Assembly (NCBI GenBank): GCA_019787685.1
Contig: JAHNUO010000032.1
Location: forward strand, 248,001 to 312,000
Reading direction: 5' to 3'
DNA length: 64,000 bases
From: Chiua virens
Lineage: Eukaryota > Basidiomycota > Agaricomycetes > Boletales > Boletaceae
Shown one piece after another: positions 45,860-59,823 of this stretch. Position 1 is the stretch's first letter, and every line of letters starts with the position of its first letter. The position numbers and the translations under genes are program-made. The notes below the pieces were generated by a model. It had not been told where the DNA came from. It did no database searches and was given only the letters and a program-made list of their open reading frames with translations.

Positions 45860-48800
45860 TCATGACTTCCAACAAGTAATCCATGACTCTCCAGATAATG
45901 AACTATCAATATCAACTTGGAATGCTCCATGAGGAGATATAACCAAGGAAAGAGGAGGAAGGTAAGAGGAACCAAGTCTAAGCCAAGGAGCAACCCAACC
46001 ATAACAAAGATCATGGGAAACAATCCAACCATCATGATTGAGAAACTGACCAAAAGAAAGAAGTTGATGTACCCTCCACACTTTGATAGACTTGTCAGCA
46101 GACCCAGAGATAATATGGTCACCATTGGGTGAAAAGGACACTGAGCGGATATAGGAACTGCCATAGCCCTGGAAGGGACCTGCTATAAGGTGACCAGTGG
46201 CTGCATCCCAGATCCTGATGGTGTTGTCATCAGAGCCAGAGACAATGTTCTTTCTATCAGGTGAATAGCCAACAGATGTGACATAATCTGTGTGCCCCTG
46301 GAATGGACTTCCTATGGGCTGACCAGTGGCTGCATCCCAGATCCTGATGGTGTTGTCCCAAGAGCCAGAGACAATGTTCTTTCCATCAGGTGAATAGCCA
46401 ACAGATGTGACCCGATCTGTGTGCCCCTGGAATGGACTTCCTATGGGCTGACCAGTGGCTGCATCCCAGATCCTGATGGTGTTGTCATCAGAGCCAGAGA
46501 CAATGTTCTTTCCATCAGGTGAACAGCCAACAGATGTGACCCAATCTGTGTGCCCCTGGAATGGACTTCCTATGGGCTGACCAGTGGCTGCATCCCAGAT
46601 CCTGATGGTCTTGTCATCAGAGCCAGAGACAATGTTCTTTCCATCAGGTGAATAGCTGACAGATCTGACCAGAGATGTGTGCCCCTGGAATGGACTTCCT
46701 ATGGGCCGACCAGTGGCAGCATCCCAGATCCTGATGGTGTTGTCATAAGAGCCAGAGACAATGTTCTTTCCATCAGGTGAATAGCCAACAGATGTGACCC
46801 CAGATGTGTGCCCCTGGAATGGACTTCCTATGGGCTGACCAGTGGCTGCATCCCAGATCCTGATGGTCTTGTCATGAGAGCCAGAGACAATGTTCTTTCC
46901 ATCAGGTGAATAGCCAACAGATGTGACATAATGTGTGTGCCCCTGGAATGGACTTCCTATGGGCTGACCAGTGGCTGCATCCCAGATCCTGATGGTATTG
47001 TCATCAGAGCCAGAGACAATGTTCTTTCCATCAGGTGAATAGCCAACAGATGTGACCCAATCTGTGTGCCCCTGGAATGGACTTCCTATGGGCTCACCAG
47101 TGGCTGCATCCCAGATCCTGATGGTCTTGTCATCAGAGCCAGAGACAATGTTCTTTCCATCAGGTGAATAGCCAACAGATGTAACCCCAGATGTGTGCCC
47201 CTGGAATGGACTTCCTATGGGCTGACCAGTGGCTGCATCCCAGATCCTGATGGTCTTGTCATCAGAGCCAGAGACAATGTTCTTTCCATCAGGTAAATAG
47301 CCAACAGATCTGACCCCAGATGTGTGCCCCTGGAATGGACTTCCTATGGGCTGACCAGTGGCTGCATCCCAGATCCTGATGGTGTTGTCCCAAGAGCCAG
47401 AGACAATGTTCTTTCCATCAGGTGAATAGCCAACAGATATGACCCCAGATGTGTGCCCCTGGAATGGACTTCCTATGGGCTGACCAGTGGCTGCATCCCA
47501 GATCCTGATGGTCTTGTCATCAGAGCCAGAGACAATGTTCTTTCCATCAGGTGAATAGCCAACAGATCTGACCCATGATGTGTGCCCCTGGAATGGACTT
47601 CCTATGGGCTGACCAGTGGCTGCATCCCAGATCCTGATGGTGTTGTCATAAGAGCCAGAGACAATGTTCTTTCCATCAGGTGAATAGCCAACAGATGTGA
47701 CCCCAGATGTGTGCCCCTGGAATGGACTTCCTATGGGCTGACCAGTGGCTGCATCCCAGATCCTGATGGTCCCATCTTCAGAGCCAGAGACAACATGCCT
47801 ACAATCTGGTGAATAGCCAACAGAGGTCACAGTACCACTATGTCCATGCAGGGTATGAACATCTGCTGGCCAATTGGCTGGATGTCCAGTCCTGATTGAA
47901 GCATGCCTCAAAAGTTGGCCAAGCCACAGCTTACAAAGTGGTGAACTAGAGGGGGTCTGGGGCATGGCTGACAGATATAGATGAGGGGTGGATTGTCTGA
48001 GTAGGGGTGAGAACACCTGGATGAATCGGGATCCTTCTGAAGCAAGAGTACAAATCTCTGAGTCCTAACATCAAGTTTTTAGCATGTCAACTGGTCCCAT
48101 TGTTTGATCTTACCTTAGGTTGAGCCCAATGTTGAAGAGCAATGCATGTCTGTAGGGCAGAGGAAATGGGTGATGCTGATGAGAGGGAAAGGAGGCCAAT
48201 GACTTCAAGCCAGTAGGGAAAAAATCTTTTGAAGAACAGTGTGATTTCAGAATTTAAGTCTGAGGTGCAGATGGTATGCTGTAGATGATCCATCCAGTAT
48301 AGACAGGAGTATGACAGGTGAGGGGGGATGGCCTCATCCACGTGGCTGGACAAACCAGAGACTTTGTTATTAAGGATTCGGGAATCAGCAAGGCCACATA
48401 TGTTGAACTTGAGCATGCGACACATGCACACAAGTGATGCTTGTCCAAGAGTGAGGGAATGCTGGGGTAGAAATGGGATGTGGAAAGCTGAACTGCGCTT
48501 GCCATCACGCAAGAAGTCATAGAAGGACGCATGAAGTGGGCGGACAGGCCTCCGGTCATCACAAGCCCCATCTAGCAGGGATGCCAGAGATGAAACCATA
48601 GCTCGGACATCTACTGGGACATCTATCGGAACGTCTTCCGGAATGTCCATAGTCATCTTCAGGTGTCCATGAAAGAGATCCGAAAGGCATGGGAGTGGGA
48701 GTGGTTCCTTGAGAGCGAGCAAGACGCCCATCACCTCTCGAAACCGATCTTGTTCAGGTGCCGATTTGAATAGCTGTAGTAGCACGGTCTTGTATAGTTC

Positions 48801-51142
48801 GTCCAATGGGTACCCAGCTTCAGTCCGGCGGGTCTTCAACAGTAGTCCGAGTCGGGCAGATCGTCCGAGTCCAATTGACCCAAACCCCTGAATGAACTTG
48901 CACGCAGTAGCCGCCCACTGGAAGAGATGTTGGGAATGATGGACAAGTAGTCGACACCAGTCCTGGTTCGACAAGTCGAGTTCCGACGACCATTCATCGA
49001 GAGAATGTCGGATAAACCTCTCAATGTCTTCGTCGACCATTTGCTCTGAGATATCACTCATGTGTTTATGGACCAAGCGGGGACCCGGCGGGAGCTTGGC
49101 AAGAATGTCACTTTCGGGACGAGTCGTGATCAGGAAGCGCAGGTTGAATGGGAATGATGTCTCGGTTGCTAGTCTGGAGATGGCAAGCACAAGTTGTTGG
49201 CGACTAGCCTGGTCACCGCACTCGTCAAGCGCATCGATGACCACCACTAGAGGGCCGATAGCCTGGATGTGCTTGCTAGGTTCGATGATCAGTCGTTCCA
49301 ACTGCTCTTTGGGTACTTCCGACGTGCGAAGTGATCGACTTTCCCCCACGACCTTCCACAGGGCGGACTTGTACTCGGCATTGTGGTCACAGAGGTCCCG
49401 TGCAACAGTACTAAACAAATTCGTCGGGTTCCGGCGAGCGACGTCTGTCCTTGCGAAACAGTACGACGAGACGAGCCTCTTCTGTCCCTCAAACCATCGC
49501 GCAACCGAATGAGCCACCGCAGACTTGCCCGATCCCGCGAGACCGGTGAGAAGACACACTCGTGGAGCATCCTCTGCGGGATTGCTGAGGATCTCACGAA
49601 GTTCCCGTAACAAATCGTCCCGGGTCCCTGTAAGACAACCCTTGTCCTGATCGTGCCTGGCGCCCTTGGCATAAGGCATGTCGTCCAGGTCCTTGTCCTC
49701 CACTGCGAACCATATATATGAACGTCCGACTGCAAATCAATGGAGTAAAGCTTACCGGTGTGCTCGATCGCGTTCATCATACGAACGACTGTGATTCCGG
49801 TCTGTAGTCCAACTCCCCGCAAGAAGGCATCTCTGAGTTCTTGAAGCCTTCTCTGGTAATCCGTGATCTTGGAATTGATATCCGACAATGTGTACTTCGC
49901 CAGACGGGTCGCTGCGCAAGGCGGTGAATGGGGATGAACACGAAGTAGTGGATTATCTTACCGAAGCCTTTGTGCTCGGCGTAGTCGCGAATAAAATAGG
50001 CGCACTCCATCACTTGTTGGGTCAAGAGCTTAAGAGGCTCCACGTGCACCTTGTCTGCCTTCAAGGGATCTGCGTCGTGAACGAATGCTAAAACGTCACT
50101 CATGGTGCCCGCTAAGCGAGTGATCTGATCGTCGCGATCGTTCTGATTTACGAGAACCTGTGTCAAATGTCGCGGCCATCAAGAACAGCACGAGAATACA
50201 ACATGAGACAAACCAGACCTTGTGTGCAGCTGAGATAACGGACCAAGCGAGTGATGTATATGGGTGAATCTACGTGGCAATGAGAAGAAGAGCGGGTAGC
50301 GACGAAGTAGTAAGTACCTCTGCGATGCCAGTTACAATCTGGTCAAAGAGTTTTATCCTCTTCAATAGAACATCCCATGTGGTCGCAAACGTCTGTGCGC
50401 TGTTCACAACTTGTGTGACTGTATCGACCGCCGAACTCAGGTGGTCGACCACGAGGGGAGTGGAACGCATCGCATCGACTGCTTGTTTCGCTGTATCGAC
50501 GGCATCCGCAGCCTGACGGTCATCTGCTTCAAGAGGTTGGCAAGGGACGGATGTGAATGTAAATTTCAGTGTGAAATTGGGCCTGGAAGAAAGAGCGGTC
50601 TTAGAAGGGTCTACAAGGAGAGGTTCTTCGAACACTGAACAAGACTGTTGTCAGTAGAAAGTGCAACAGGAATTCATCGCACTTTTGTTTTTCAACTTCG
50701 ATATTATTTCCCCGATCGTATAGGTCAAACTTGCAATGGCTTCGTCCTGTTGACCCGGCATGCGGTGGGTCCGGTAAACCTTGGCAACCAGGACAGATGT
50801 ATCATCCCCACGACTGAGACCATTCACTGAGTTCTCTCGCATATATCAAACTAAGCCTACTCACAAAGACATCTCTTCGTTCCACAAAATGCCATTCTTG
50901 TTCTGCTTCGTCTTTTTCGTCGTTCGCAACGTATTGCCTAATGAGAATGTAACGTAGTATTGCCTTGGCAAAGCAAATCGGGGATTTGATCCACTGGCAG
51001 TACGAAGTTCGATGTCTGCAAGAAGAGAAATTCGTATGGAACGGTTTCCAGAGTTACAATGCAAGTCTCCCACCTGTGATAGTAATGGATTGTGCCCTGG
51101 ACCCACAGTGAGCGAGTCAGCACAACAAATACATTCAGGCAA
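45860..51142 (-). CDS. NLR-type STAND receptor, C2-like/NACHT/WD40x14, copy B
   Basis: Same exon plan as copy A. NACHT exon 49702-48114 and WD40 exon 48064-45860 have the same lengths as A and no stops. Walker A reads LLTGLAGSGKSAVAH; the catalytic VVVIDALDEC and the N-terminal linker are kept. Differences from A in NACHT are few and mostly conservative (for example QMSNISEQ to HMSDISEQ). The WD40 array is very different at its variable codons. This contrast with the broken neighbours suggests selection to keep the receptor. The start codon is unresolved, as in A. Confidence 0.9.
46076..47845 (-). repeat. WD40 array of NLR B, 14 repeats of 129 bp
   Basis: The inner repeats share the frame residues of A but carry another set at the variable sites: SGV, SWV, DWV, HYV, SLV, DRV, DYV at 4-6, with T, R or I at 7 and Y, D, W, H at 23. 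The last repeat is GYGSSYIRS. Confidence 0.92.
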
Positions 51143-52429
51143 TTATGCATAGTACATACGTGGTTGGATTCATTATTTCAAGTGACGTGTGATGAGCGAA
51201 TATACGAGTTGGCAAGGAGGGATGCTGAGTGTATGAGAAGGATCCTCTGAGAACCGATCAACCAGCGCCGCCGACTACTAAATGGGTACAACGTGGGTCG
51301 TGTTCTATTCCTAGCCTGAGTGCATGGTCGTGACAATGCGCACACACAACATGAGGAATATGGCTATCTAAAAAGCGAAGACAGAGTTGCATCCAAGGCA
51401 ATACTACAGGGGGGATGAACAACACAGGCCCGGTGCTACGTAGGAGGAACGACTCGAAGTTGAGCTCAGCAGGTCTGGCGCCTCCGAGTCGGTCTCGAGC
51501 CTCAATCGAGCCACCATCGGATCTGCCCTTGCCATGAAATTTGACGTCGGCGTTTTCAGCGGGACATAAGACGAGCGTCACTAAATAACACTAGTGCGAG
51601 AGTCAACACTTTAGTTGAAGATCTACCACTGGCCAAAGACGATGGGGAAACGATCTGTGTCGCAGACAATTGCACCTTTTACCCGAGCCCAACTCTTAGG
51701 GTCCATGTAAGTAGTCTAAAGCGTGAACGACAAATCGGAACCCGAATAAGGACAGTCTCCTGGGATAAATAATGTTACGGTGAGACAACGATGTATGGAA
51801 TATGTACCTGGGCAATGAGTGGTGCGTACTCCTCATCCTGGATATCTAAACATTTCTTTTCCGCAGCGCACGTACGTGAGTCATCCAATTATGCCTCGTG
51901 GTCACGGCGATCTCGACAATACCGGCTTGTCCCTTTGATTGCTGGTGTTGCTCTGAAAGGGTTTCAGTTTCACTACATCCGAGTCCACCGCTTTCGTCTG
52001 TCCTCCTTGGCGTCGTGGACTCGGTCGGACCGGGTGTGTTTACTTGGCTGAAGGGGCCTGATATGTATTGAGTTCATTGTAGGTTTTCAGCTATCTGCAA
52101 GGTTCATCCTTGACCTTTTGCAGGACGCTGTGGACATGAGGGGGGATGTCCTCCAAAGTTGGTGGTGGGCAGTGTGACCAGTCGTTCTTGGCAAGAACGG
52201 GCACTCGGAGGGCATTATTCGCCAGCATTCTAGAAAATGGTGATTCTGAAGAGGGCGCAAAGGGCCTGTTTTGGATCAAACAAATCATCGCGATCAAGCC
52301 CTGCCATGGAAAGTGTCTCTTGTTTCGTGCTGCGTAGTGAGGACCACACGCAAGCGGAAGTTACGTTTATGCAGTCTTTCGAGGAAATGGAAATTACAGA
52401 TCAGCCGATCACATTGCAATTTCGCCTTG
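51143..52429. other. NLR to F-box interval, unit B; no firm gene
   Basis: Counterpart of 33804-35413 with a deletion of roughly 340 bp near 51525. Same conserved short blocks (MDPKSWARVKGAIVCDTDRFP near 51700, SSESPFSRMLANNALRV at 52297-52091). Confidence 0.4.
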
Positions 52430-53752
52430 TTATACAGTACAATCCAAGTCGTGCACTTCTGACCATTCCCCATCCACTAAATCCAGATCTGTCCCAAGGA
52501 TATGTAAGTAAGTGAGGCGAGAGTGAGGACCAAGTCTGTCACGAAGAATGGGTTGGATGTCTGAAAAAGGCATCTTTGGTTCGTTGTCATCCCGGCAGAC
52601 TGGACATTCCACTACCAACGATTGCAGATTGGTGAGATGAGCAATGCCATCCAATGTCGGGGGAAGGGTCTAAGGGTAATCAATTAGGATGAGAGGTATT
52701 AGGCAGAGGCAGGCAACTGACCTCCGCATCTTCCCTAAATCCATAGTGATTAATTGTGAGCTTGAGTGAACGGAGGTGACGAAAGTTAGACCATACAGGA
52801 GAAGCAAAGATGAATCGGAGAATATCATCTGTTGGCCCATCTAATATTGAATCCACAAAGTCGAAGATGGAAATCGATAGTGTCTGGATAGAGTCGGGTA
52901 GCTTTTCAAGGATGTCACGCATCTGAATTACGTGCAAGTCCCAGGGATGCTCGCCAGGGCACCGACAATTACCACCGAGGACTAATCCTGTGAGAGCAGA
53001 CTGGGGAAGGAAATCAATGTCGAGGAGAATATCAAGAGGTGCATTAAGGGTGCGTAGATTGCGAGCATCTACGGATACCATGGGTCGGAAACGCCCAACA
53101 CAAAGGCTGACCTCCAAGAGGGAGAGCCTGAGCTTGTCCATCATTTCGGGTTTAACACCCAGAGGGCTCGGAAGGAATTCACAAGAAGAAAAGCATAGTT
53201 CCTCAAGCAATGGCAGAGACGCCATGGTACGCCAATGGTCGACGTCCACGAGACAATCCCGAAGTTCGAGTTGGTGAATGTTCGTCATGAGTGAAATGGA
53301 AGAGAGGTGACGGTTAGGAGTAAGTCTCCTTGTCCAGCTGTCTGCGTGTCTATTGTTCAAGCGGAGGACCCGCACACTTTTGGCGAGAGTCAGAGAGGCT
53401 GGGTGGTTTGCGGCAATCTGCCGAAACAATGTCTGGCCGAAGAAAGAGACCATATTAGGGTTGGCATGAGGGGGGATCTCAATGCTACAAAACTCGAGGA
53501 CTCCGAACATGTGAGGAAGGCAAACATTGGCAAAGAATTTGCAAGTACGACGAAGTCTGGCCAGCGTTCGACAGTCCCAAGTAAGATGTTGGAATATAAG
53601 GAGGTATATCTCATTTGGTAGGATGGGTAAGGTTTTGTCCCCGCTTCGTCGCTCTGGGGCTGGGGATGGAATAAGATAGGAGTCAAGAGCAGAGAGAGAG
53701 CCAACTCACTGGAGCACGCAAAGAATCTGAAAAGTGACATGTCTGTTGACAT
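52430..53752 (-). CDS. F-box/LRR-type protein, copy B
   Basis: Same structure as copy A: ATG at 53752 (MSTDMSLFRFFACS), short intron, F-box LPILPNEIYLLIFQHLTWDC, leucine-rich part and a final exon at 52654-52430. No stop or frameshift seen. Residue changes from A cluster in the LRR part (ELCFSSCEFLPS, DSWTRRLTPNRH). It faces CK1 copy C. Confidence 0.8.
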
Positions 53753-53840
53753 GAATCAAGCCGACGCGATCACGTGCAAGACAACTTACATAATCTGAAC
53801 AACTATCAAACCCACTGTGTTTCTGTTTTTGCCAGAGACG

Positions 53841-55174
53841 ATGGAGGTCACGTTTGGTGGAAAGTACAGGCTCGAGGAAGAAATCGCCAACGGTGGCTGT
53901 GGTCAGTCTCTCTCTGCTGTCCTCGTCTACCCCCTCACGTTCAAACACAGGCTCCGTCTTCCTCGGCGTACACACCATAGCGGGCAAGGAAGTCGCTATC
54001 AAACTCGAACTCTCCTTCGCCAAGAATCCAAGGTATACAAGTCTCTCATGGGTGGGCCAGGCGTACCCTGGATCATGTACTCGGGCAAGCAAGGTGACTA
54101 CAATGTCATGGTCATCGATCTTCTCGGGCCCTCCTTGGAGGATCTCTTCCCTTCTATCCACGCTCATTTGTCGTTGCCTAGTTGTCGCGTCTCGAATTTA
54201 TTTGTTCCTGTTCATTTATACATCACAACGTAAAACCTGCCAATTTCGTCATGGGTCTGCCTTCTTCTCCGACCGCCTCCATCGTCAATGTCATCGACTT
54301 TGGTCTCGCACGTCGCTTCAGGGATTCTAGGACAGGCGATCACTTCCCTTACAAACAGGAAGGAAAGCACGGTGTAGGCACCAACCTTTTCGCTAGTTTG
54401 AATGCTCATCGCGGTGTCGGTGCGTACAACGTCACTTGAACGATTTATATCCGCTCATACTACCGTCACAGAATGTGCTCGTCGTGATGACCTCGAGTCC
54501 CTTGCGTATATGCTCATTTACTTCCTCCGTGGGACCCTACCCTGGAGAAAGCTACGTGCACCAACAGTATCACAAACATGGGACCTTATTTTGCAAGCCA
54601 AGTTGGACGCTATTGGCCCTGTATTACCTCAGTCATCACCGGATCTTGTTTATCGAGAACAATTGGAAAAGGAGGAACAACCGCTTCACAACGATGCGCC
54701 TTCATTGCAAGACAATCTGGAACACGAGGAAACACATTCTATTGTCGAAAATCTAGGCCTTTCCCCTCAATCGCCGTCCACGAGACTCCGCATCATCCCC
54801 GTACTCGCTCACAGCTCCGTACTCCTATACGTTCCTGTTCACGAGCTCCCTCTCCAATTCCTCCTGAATCCCCCACACCTTTTCCGATACGTCTCCGCCA
54901 TCACCGTAGAGAATCCTCTACTTCTTACCATTCAGACGCTCATCAAGACCCTGCCTACTTGCCACCACCCACTATTCCGACGACTGCCACCCTCCCCGTC
55001 GAATTCACCCTCTTTCTCACCCATTCCTTATCTCTTTCCTTTACCGACCTTCCCCATTACGATGATCTACGCGACATGTTCCGCAATTTGGGTCGTCTTA
55101 AGGGTACAGTAGCAAGTACCAGAGCAAATGAGATTTCTCTTCGATCCAACAAAACCCGGATTTTTGTGATTTAG
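53841..55174 (+). pseudogene. casein kinase 1-like kinase, copy C (broken)
   Basis: Carries both the 25-bp deletion seen in B and the roughly 105-bp deletion seen in A. The catalytic-loop codon region reads HHNVKPANF instead of HRDVKPANF. One A is missing near 54750 (SIVEN for SIVEK), which shifts the frame. The end of the other frame keeps the conserved SFTDLPHYDDLRDMFRNLGRLKG pattern best of the three copies. It is the most damaged copy. Confidence 0.9.
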
Positions 55175-55219
55175 TCAATCCCAAGAACGCGTTCGAAATA
55201 TCTTCAACATCGATCCACC

Positions 55220-55971
55220 ATGAACTCGCGTGACAATGACCCATTGAATGCTACCTGAGGTATGTACATCTGACTGGAACGATGCGCAGGGTGCTGATAG
55301 CTTTTTAGATACTAGTATGTGTTGACATCGTCCAGGTGGCATCAACGCTCACCCTTTGATGCAGCACGGGCCACTCGGGCAAACACGGACACGAATTCCT
55401 TGAATTCGAGTACTCGCATGGTCGTTTGAGATATGCAAACAACTCAAATTACAGAAACGACAGTCTTATCCACAAAGAGTGCGTCGCTTATACGGCCCAC
55501 TGTGACCCGTGTCTCATGACGCCTTTTACAGTGTGGGTTGGCTCTTTAGTGATCAAGGAACTAAAGCGTGTCGTTGAGGCAAGTGAAATCACAAAGTAAG
55601 CATTCAGTCCTTGAACTTTTTGTTATCATGTTCATCCCCCATGCAGGGAAGATGACACGAATTGGCCCAAAAAGAACATTGTCGGAAAGCAAGAGCTTGA
55701 AATTCGTATCGGAAATGACCACACCACCTTTGAGGTTTTTTTTTCACAGATATGTGAGGAACCCTGCTCGTGATTGGTAGACTGCAAAAGTCGGCTCCCT
55801 GGTTGATATCCAAGACAGTGAAGACTCGGAAGGACTGCGGGTGTTCTATTACTTGGTGCAAGATCTGAAGGTATTCGTTCGTATTTCCCCTTTACGCATT
55901 CGCCAACCCTTTCCCTAGTGTCTCATTTCCTCTCTAACTTCTCTTCACTTCAAAATCAAGCCGATCTAAAA
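55220..55971 (+). pseudogene. mago nashi-like protein, copy C (broken)
   Basis: Exon 1 has five extra bases (GAATG) after GACCCATT, so the frame stops after MNSRDNDPLNAT. Two bases are also missing at the exon 2 donor (CAAAGAGTGCG for CAAAGAGAGTGCG). The rest matches copies A and B through KIKPI and TAA. Confidence 0.88.
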
Positions 55972-57192
55972 TAGCCATCGATCAATACGTGTTTGTCATG
56001 CTGCATTGTATTGGAACTTGCATTCATCTCTCGTTGCATGAATGAATCGTGTAATTGGTCCGCTTGCGCAAGATAGTGCTGTCTGTCATCTTTGAGGTAA
56101 ACGTCTTGCGTTGAGATTGTTAGCATCGACTGACAGTGTTTTTTAGACAAATAATAAAGCTGTTTCTTGTCTGCGTTATCCAGTTGCTGCGCGAAAGATG
56201 TGATCGTCGATGAGTAGGTTAAAATCAGTCGGAGGATGCTGAACTCCATCCCATACAGCACATCATCTGTACTTCTTTGTGATATGCCGGTAGTATGATC
56301 CGCCCAGACCCCACCAACACCTTATGTTTGCTGTCCAGCGCTATAACACTGATCCATGCTAGTGACCAAGCTGTCATCTCTAATCACGTCGATCCTTCGT
56401 TGCATTCCAAAAGTAGGTAACATGGTGGCTCGGTTCGTTTGACCGCTCTCATAACCTATCTGAACACTGTCACGAACTCCATAGTCGGAGTCTTTCCCAA
56501 CTTTACATCCCACATTTAGGATCACACTGCACTACCAGTCAGTCTCGTCACAGGATATAAGTTATCACTGGGCCACCTGCCTTGTGTACTTCGGAACAGC
56601 ATGGACGCTGATTTGCGTGAAATTTTGCCAACCCCTCCTTTGATAACAGTTACCTTCTCTCGTGGATGCTTTATCATATCCTCTAGGCCAACAGTAAAGA
56701 TCATTAAGGTATGAGATTGGCGTCGCAATGACTCATTGACCTCCTGCACCACGTCGTCCGTCATCTCCCTTTTCAAATCCTCCTTCACGCTGGCGACTAG
56801 GCAACGATCAATATACGACGATGTTCTCGTGAAGGATGCACACCTCACCCAGGTGAAAGTCGCTCAGCGAGGTCAAAGACCTCCTTCAACTTGTCGCAAG
56901 TCCTGGCCAACAGGTGTTCTTGCATGCACAGAAAATTCCACGGATGCCCGATAGATTCTAGTTTGCATTGTCGCCCGTATGTTGCGAGTTCGTCCCAGCT
57001 CTTAGGTCCGAAGAATGCGTCTGCTATCGCAACGCGTTTTTTGAACCTGTCGCGTGGGACGGTGGCTTCCTCGATCAAGGTTCGTACTTGCTCGCCTTCC
57101 TTCGCTATTTGTAGTAGCAACACTTTCGAACTCTGGAGGTGTTTTTCGATATCATCGATTATTGCGCGAAGGGTCTCGATTACTGGCGACAT
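55956..57192 (-). pseudogene. uncharacterised gene Y, copy C
   Basis: The first exon is intact here (57192-56845): MSPVIETLRAIIDDIEKHLQ, IAKEGEQVRTLIEEATVPRDRFKKRV, then SWDELATYGRQC and HPWNFLCMQEHLLARTCDKLKEVFDLAERLSPG, ending at a likely splice donor GGTGAGG. The middle block has the same extra T as B. The 101-residue terminal block is intact (56261-55956). The motif PWN-x2-CM-x-EHL is shared with the paralogue Y' of unit B. Function unknown. Confidence 0.5.
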
Positions 57193-57317
57193 GTTAACGG
57201 TGGCGAGGCATGAGTTTCGAATGAAGAGATTGTTTTGATGATAAAAACTTTCCGCGATATAATGAAGCCATATATACGATAGACGACATGAAGTCGACGT
57301 TGTGGTAATGTGGACCA

Positions 57318-58484
57318 GTGTTTGGTCTATTGTTCTGCAGGTCCGGACTGCACGCGTTGACCATTTTTGTCCACTGTGGACTCGTAAAACATGTGGTACC
57401 GCTTTGAGCAAACAAGGTCCACTTCGGCTGGACACTATTTTCCGATTACGCCTCTTCATCTCTGTCCACCGTTCCTTGGGCTCTTGTGGCCTGGACCTGC
57501 AGGACGTGTCTACCTCATGGGCGATCGCGTTGTTGCCGTCACCAGACCGGCCCTGCGTGGCAAATGCGTCAGCCTGCCCTCAGGCTAGTGAGGACATCGA
57601 CATCGGCTGTCCAGGCTTGGTACCAGTCCATCAGTGCTTTCGTACTCAGCAAGCCTCGTCAAATCGTGCGATTCCACGGTCGTCGACTCGGAGGACGATT
57701 TAGTTCTATCTGGTATCAAGGTGGTCGCCACGGTGTCGGACATTGGATTCGAGGTGCCGTGCTTGAACTGGGTCCGAGTCAGGATCCATCGGACGACACT
57801 TGGATCAAAAGTACGTTGCTCAACTTGGTCACCAGGCAATAATCGATCAACGATCAAGGCTCTCAAGATGCACACAGGACTCACTCAAAAATAACAATTG
57901 TCCTTTGATTTGCTTGATGTCCTTTAACTCGTCAAAACACTTGACGGCCAGGTGTTCGTGCATGCACACGAGATTCCACCTGAACACAATCACCCTGGGT
58001 GCTTTCCGCGAATGCCAGAATTTCGTCCCAGTCCATGTAGTTGAGATATGCGTTTATCGTCTCGACACGCTTTTCGTACCTGTCGCGCGCGACGGTGGTT
58101 CCTTCGATCAAGGTTGTACTTCTTCGCCTTGACTCGCTATATCCTCTAGCCGAGCCTCCGAAATCCGTCGGTTGCTGCCATCATCGTAACAGTGACGAGG
58201 TGTGGGCTTCATGTGAAGGGATGGTTTTGATGGCGAGGGCTTTCCGCGATCCAGCTGTGCTATATGTATGATAGACTCACAGCAGGGATAGTGTATGTGG
58301 CAATGTGGACCAGCATGTGGACCTTGACTAGCTTGACTTATTGTTCTGCAGAGTCTGAGCTGGTTCTCTTGTCTGCGGACTTCCGTGTTGCATAAGCCGG
58401 CTCGCCCTGATCGATGGTTCACTATAGGTACTCTTATTGTTTTACAATCCAACAATGCGACCGAGTCTCGACACCAGAAACATG
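57318..58484 (-). pseudogene. degenerate X'-Y' paralogue pair, unit C
   Basis: Same block as in unit B with more damage. Y' lost its N-terminal frame by a deletion near 58150, and X' remains as scattered similarity. The flanks TGTGGACCA and CGCTCTAA are the same two words that are joined in unit A. Confidence 0.6.
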
Positions 58485-58488
58485 CGCT

Positions 58489-59823
58489 CTAAGTTGTTTG
58501 ATCAAATAGGGTTAAGTTTATTTCGACGGGACGCTCTTTCCGATTCACACTTCTGCATCTCTGTCGTGCCATCAGCCATTTCTCCTTGAGTTCTTCCTGC
58601 TTGGAACTGATCCATATGGCCATCTCGTAGGCTATCGTTTCGTCGTCGTCACCAGACCGACCCTGTGTGGTAACCTCTCTGCTCGAACTCGTTGCTACTA
58701 TGGATAGCGACCTGTCCGAGTCGACAGGTTCCACATCAGGCACCAAGGTCAACGCACAATCCGTACCGACTGTCGATGCTTGGGCAGGCGAGGTAGCTTC
58801 AGACTCGATCCCAGCTCCGAGCGTTGCTTCCAGAGGGCACAAAAAGTCGGTCGTCCAGGCTCGGCACCAATCCATCAACACTCGACGAGCCTCGTCAGAT
58901 CGTGCGATCTGTTCGCGAAACCGGTACACGCGGGGATCCACAATCGTCGACACTGACGAGAACGGTCCGATTGTATCTGGTGTCAAGGCGGTTGTGTCGG
59001 AAGTTGGATTCGATGTGTTTTGCTCCCCTGGGGTATAGATATCATCGAGGGTCTCTGCATCTGTCCTCGCATTGCCTAGCGAGTCGGATAGGATACTTGT
59101 ACCTCGAGTAATCGCCCCCGACGTTGTCCTCCTTGGGCACGCGCGTTTTCTTTGGATCCGAGGGCGGGCCAAGGACGTTTGCCGTGTGTTGGGATTCCAA
59201 AACGCCTGTCGCGTTCGCCCCACAAGGACAATCGCTTGATAAGCATCGCCTGAAAACGAGAAACATGGAATCCCGAGTCGACGAGGTCCCCTGAATCGAT
59301 CTAGTAGGTACTATAGTGCGCCTGGACTGGGACTCGGATCGACGACCTTTGGACCCGAGTACGTTGAGAGTACCCCTTTGATCTTGCTAATGTCCTTGCT
59401 CGAGCCACCCGACAAGGACGCCGTCTCGATGTCACTCTGAAGGCGTGCTTGCCACGCCGCGTGTTGTGATCGTAGATCGTCCCCCACCGTGGCGACGCAG
59501 AGAAAGATCGTCTTGGCCAACTCACTCTTGAACAGCGCCTCTTGACGTGGTGAACCTGACCACGCGCGTCATCATGAGCATCAGCGAAGGCGCATGAGCG
59601 TACGCGGCAAACCCTACCAGGTAATGCGACACGCCGTCCGAGCGACGCACGCGCGATGTTCAGATGGTTTCCGGCACCCCGATAGGACTTGAGGGCTTTA
59701 TTTGCCGCGCCCGCCAACCCGGTGGCACTGCCCATCTCGCAGAGGGTGCAGGACCGGCCCTGGCGGATTTTCGAACAGGTGTCTGTTGGGTGACATTGAC
59801 GGATGTCCTCGAGGCTGGATAAG
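58489..59823 (-). pseudogene. uncharacterised gene X, copy C (5' end deleted, frameshifted)
   Basis: Shares the two-base insertion of copy B. About 200 bp holding the start codon and first residues are deleted at about 59824, joining GGATAAGAG to upstream sequence. Further small indels lie near 59037 and 59120. The C-terminal part (VDPRVYRFREQIARSDEARRVLMDW) is readable. Confidence 0.78.

Larger units (their letters stand above)
36748..53761. repeat. tandem segmental duplication unit B (17,014 bp)
   Basis: The complete unit between two F-box/CK1 junctions. Identity with A and C is high over coding and intergenic sequence alike. The extra length compared with A comes mainly from a 1.22-kb Y'-X' block. 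Confidence 0.95.
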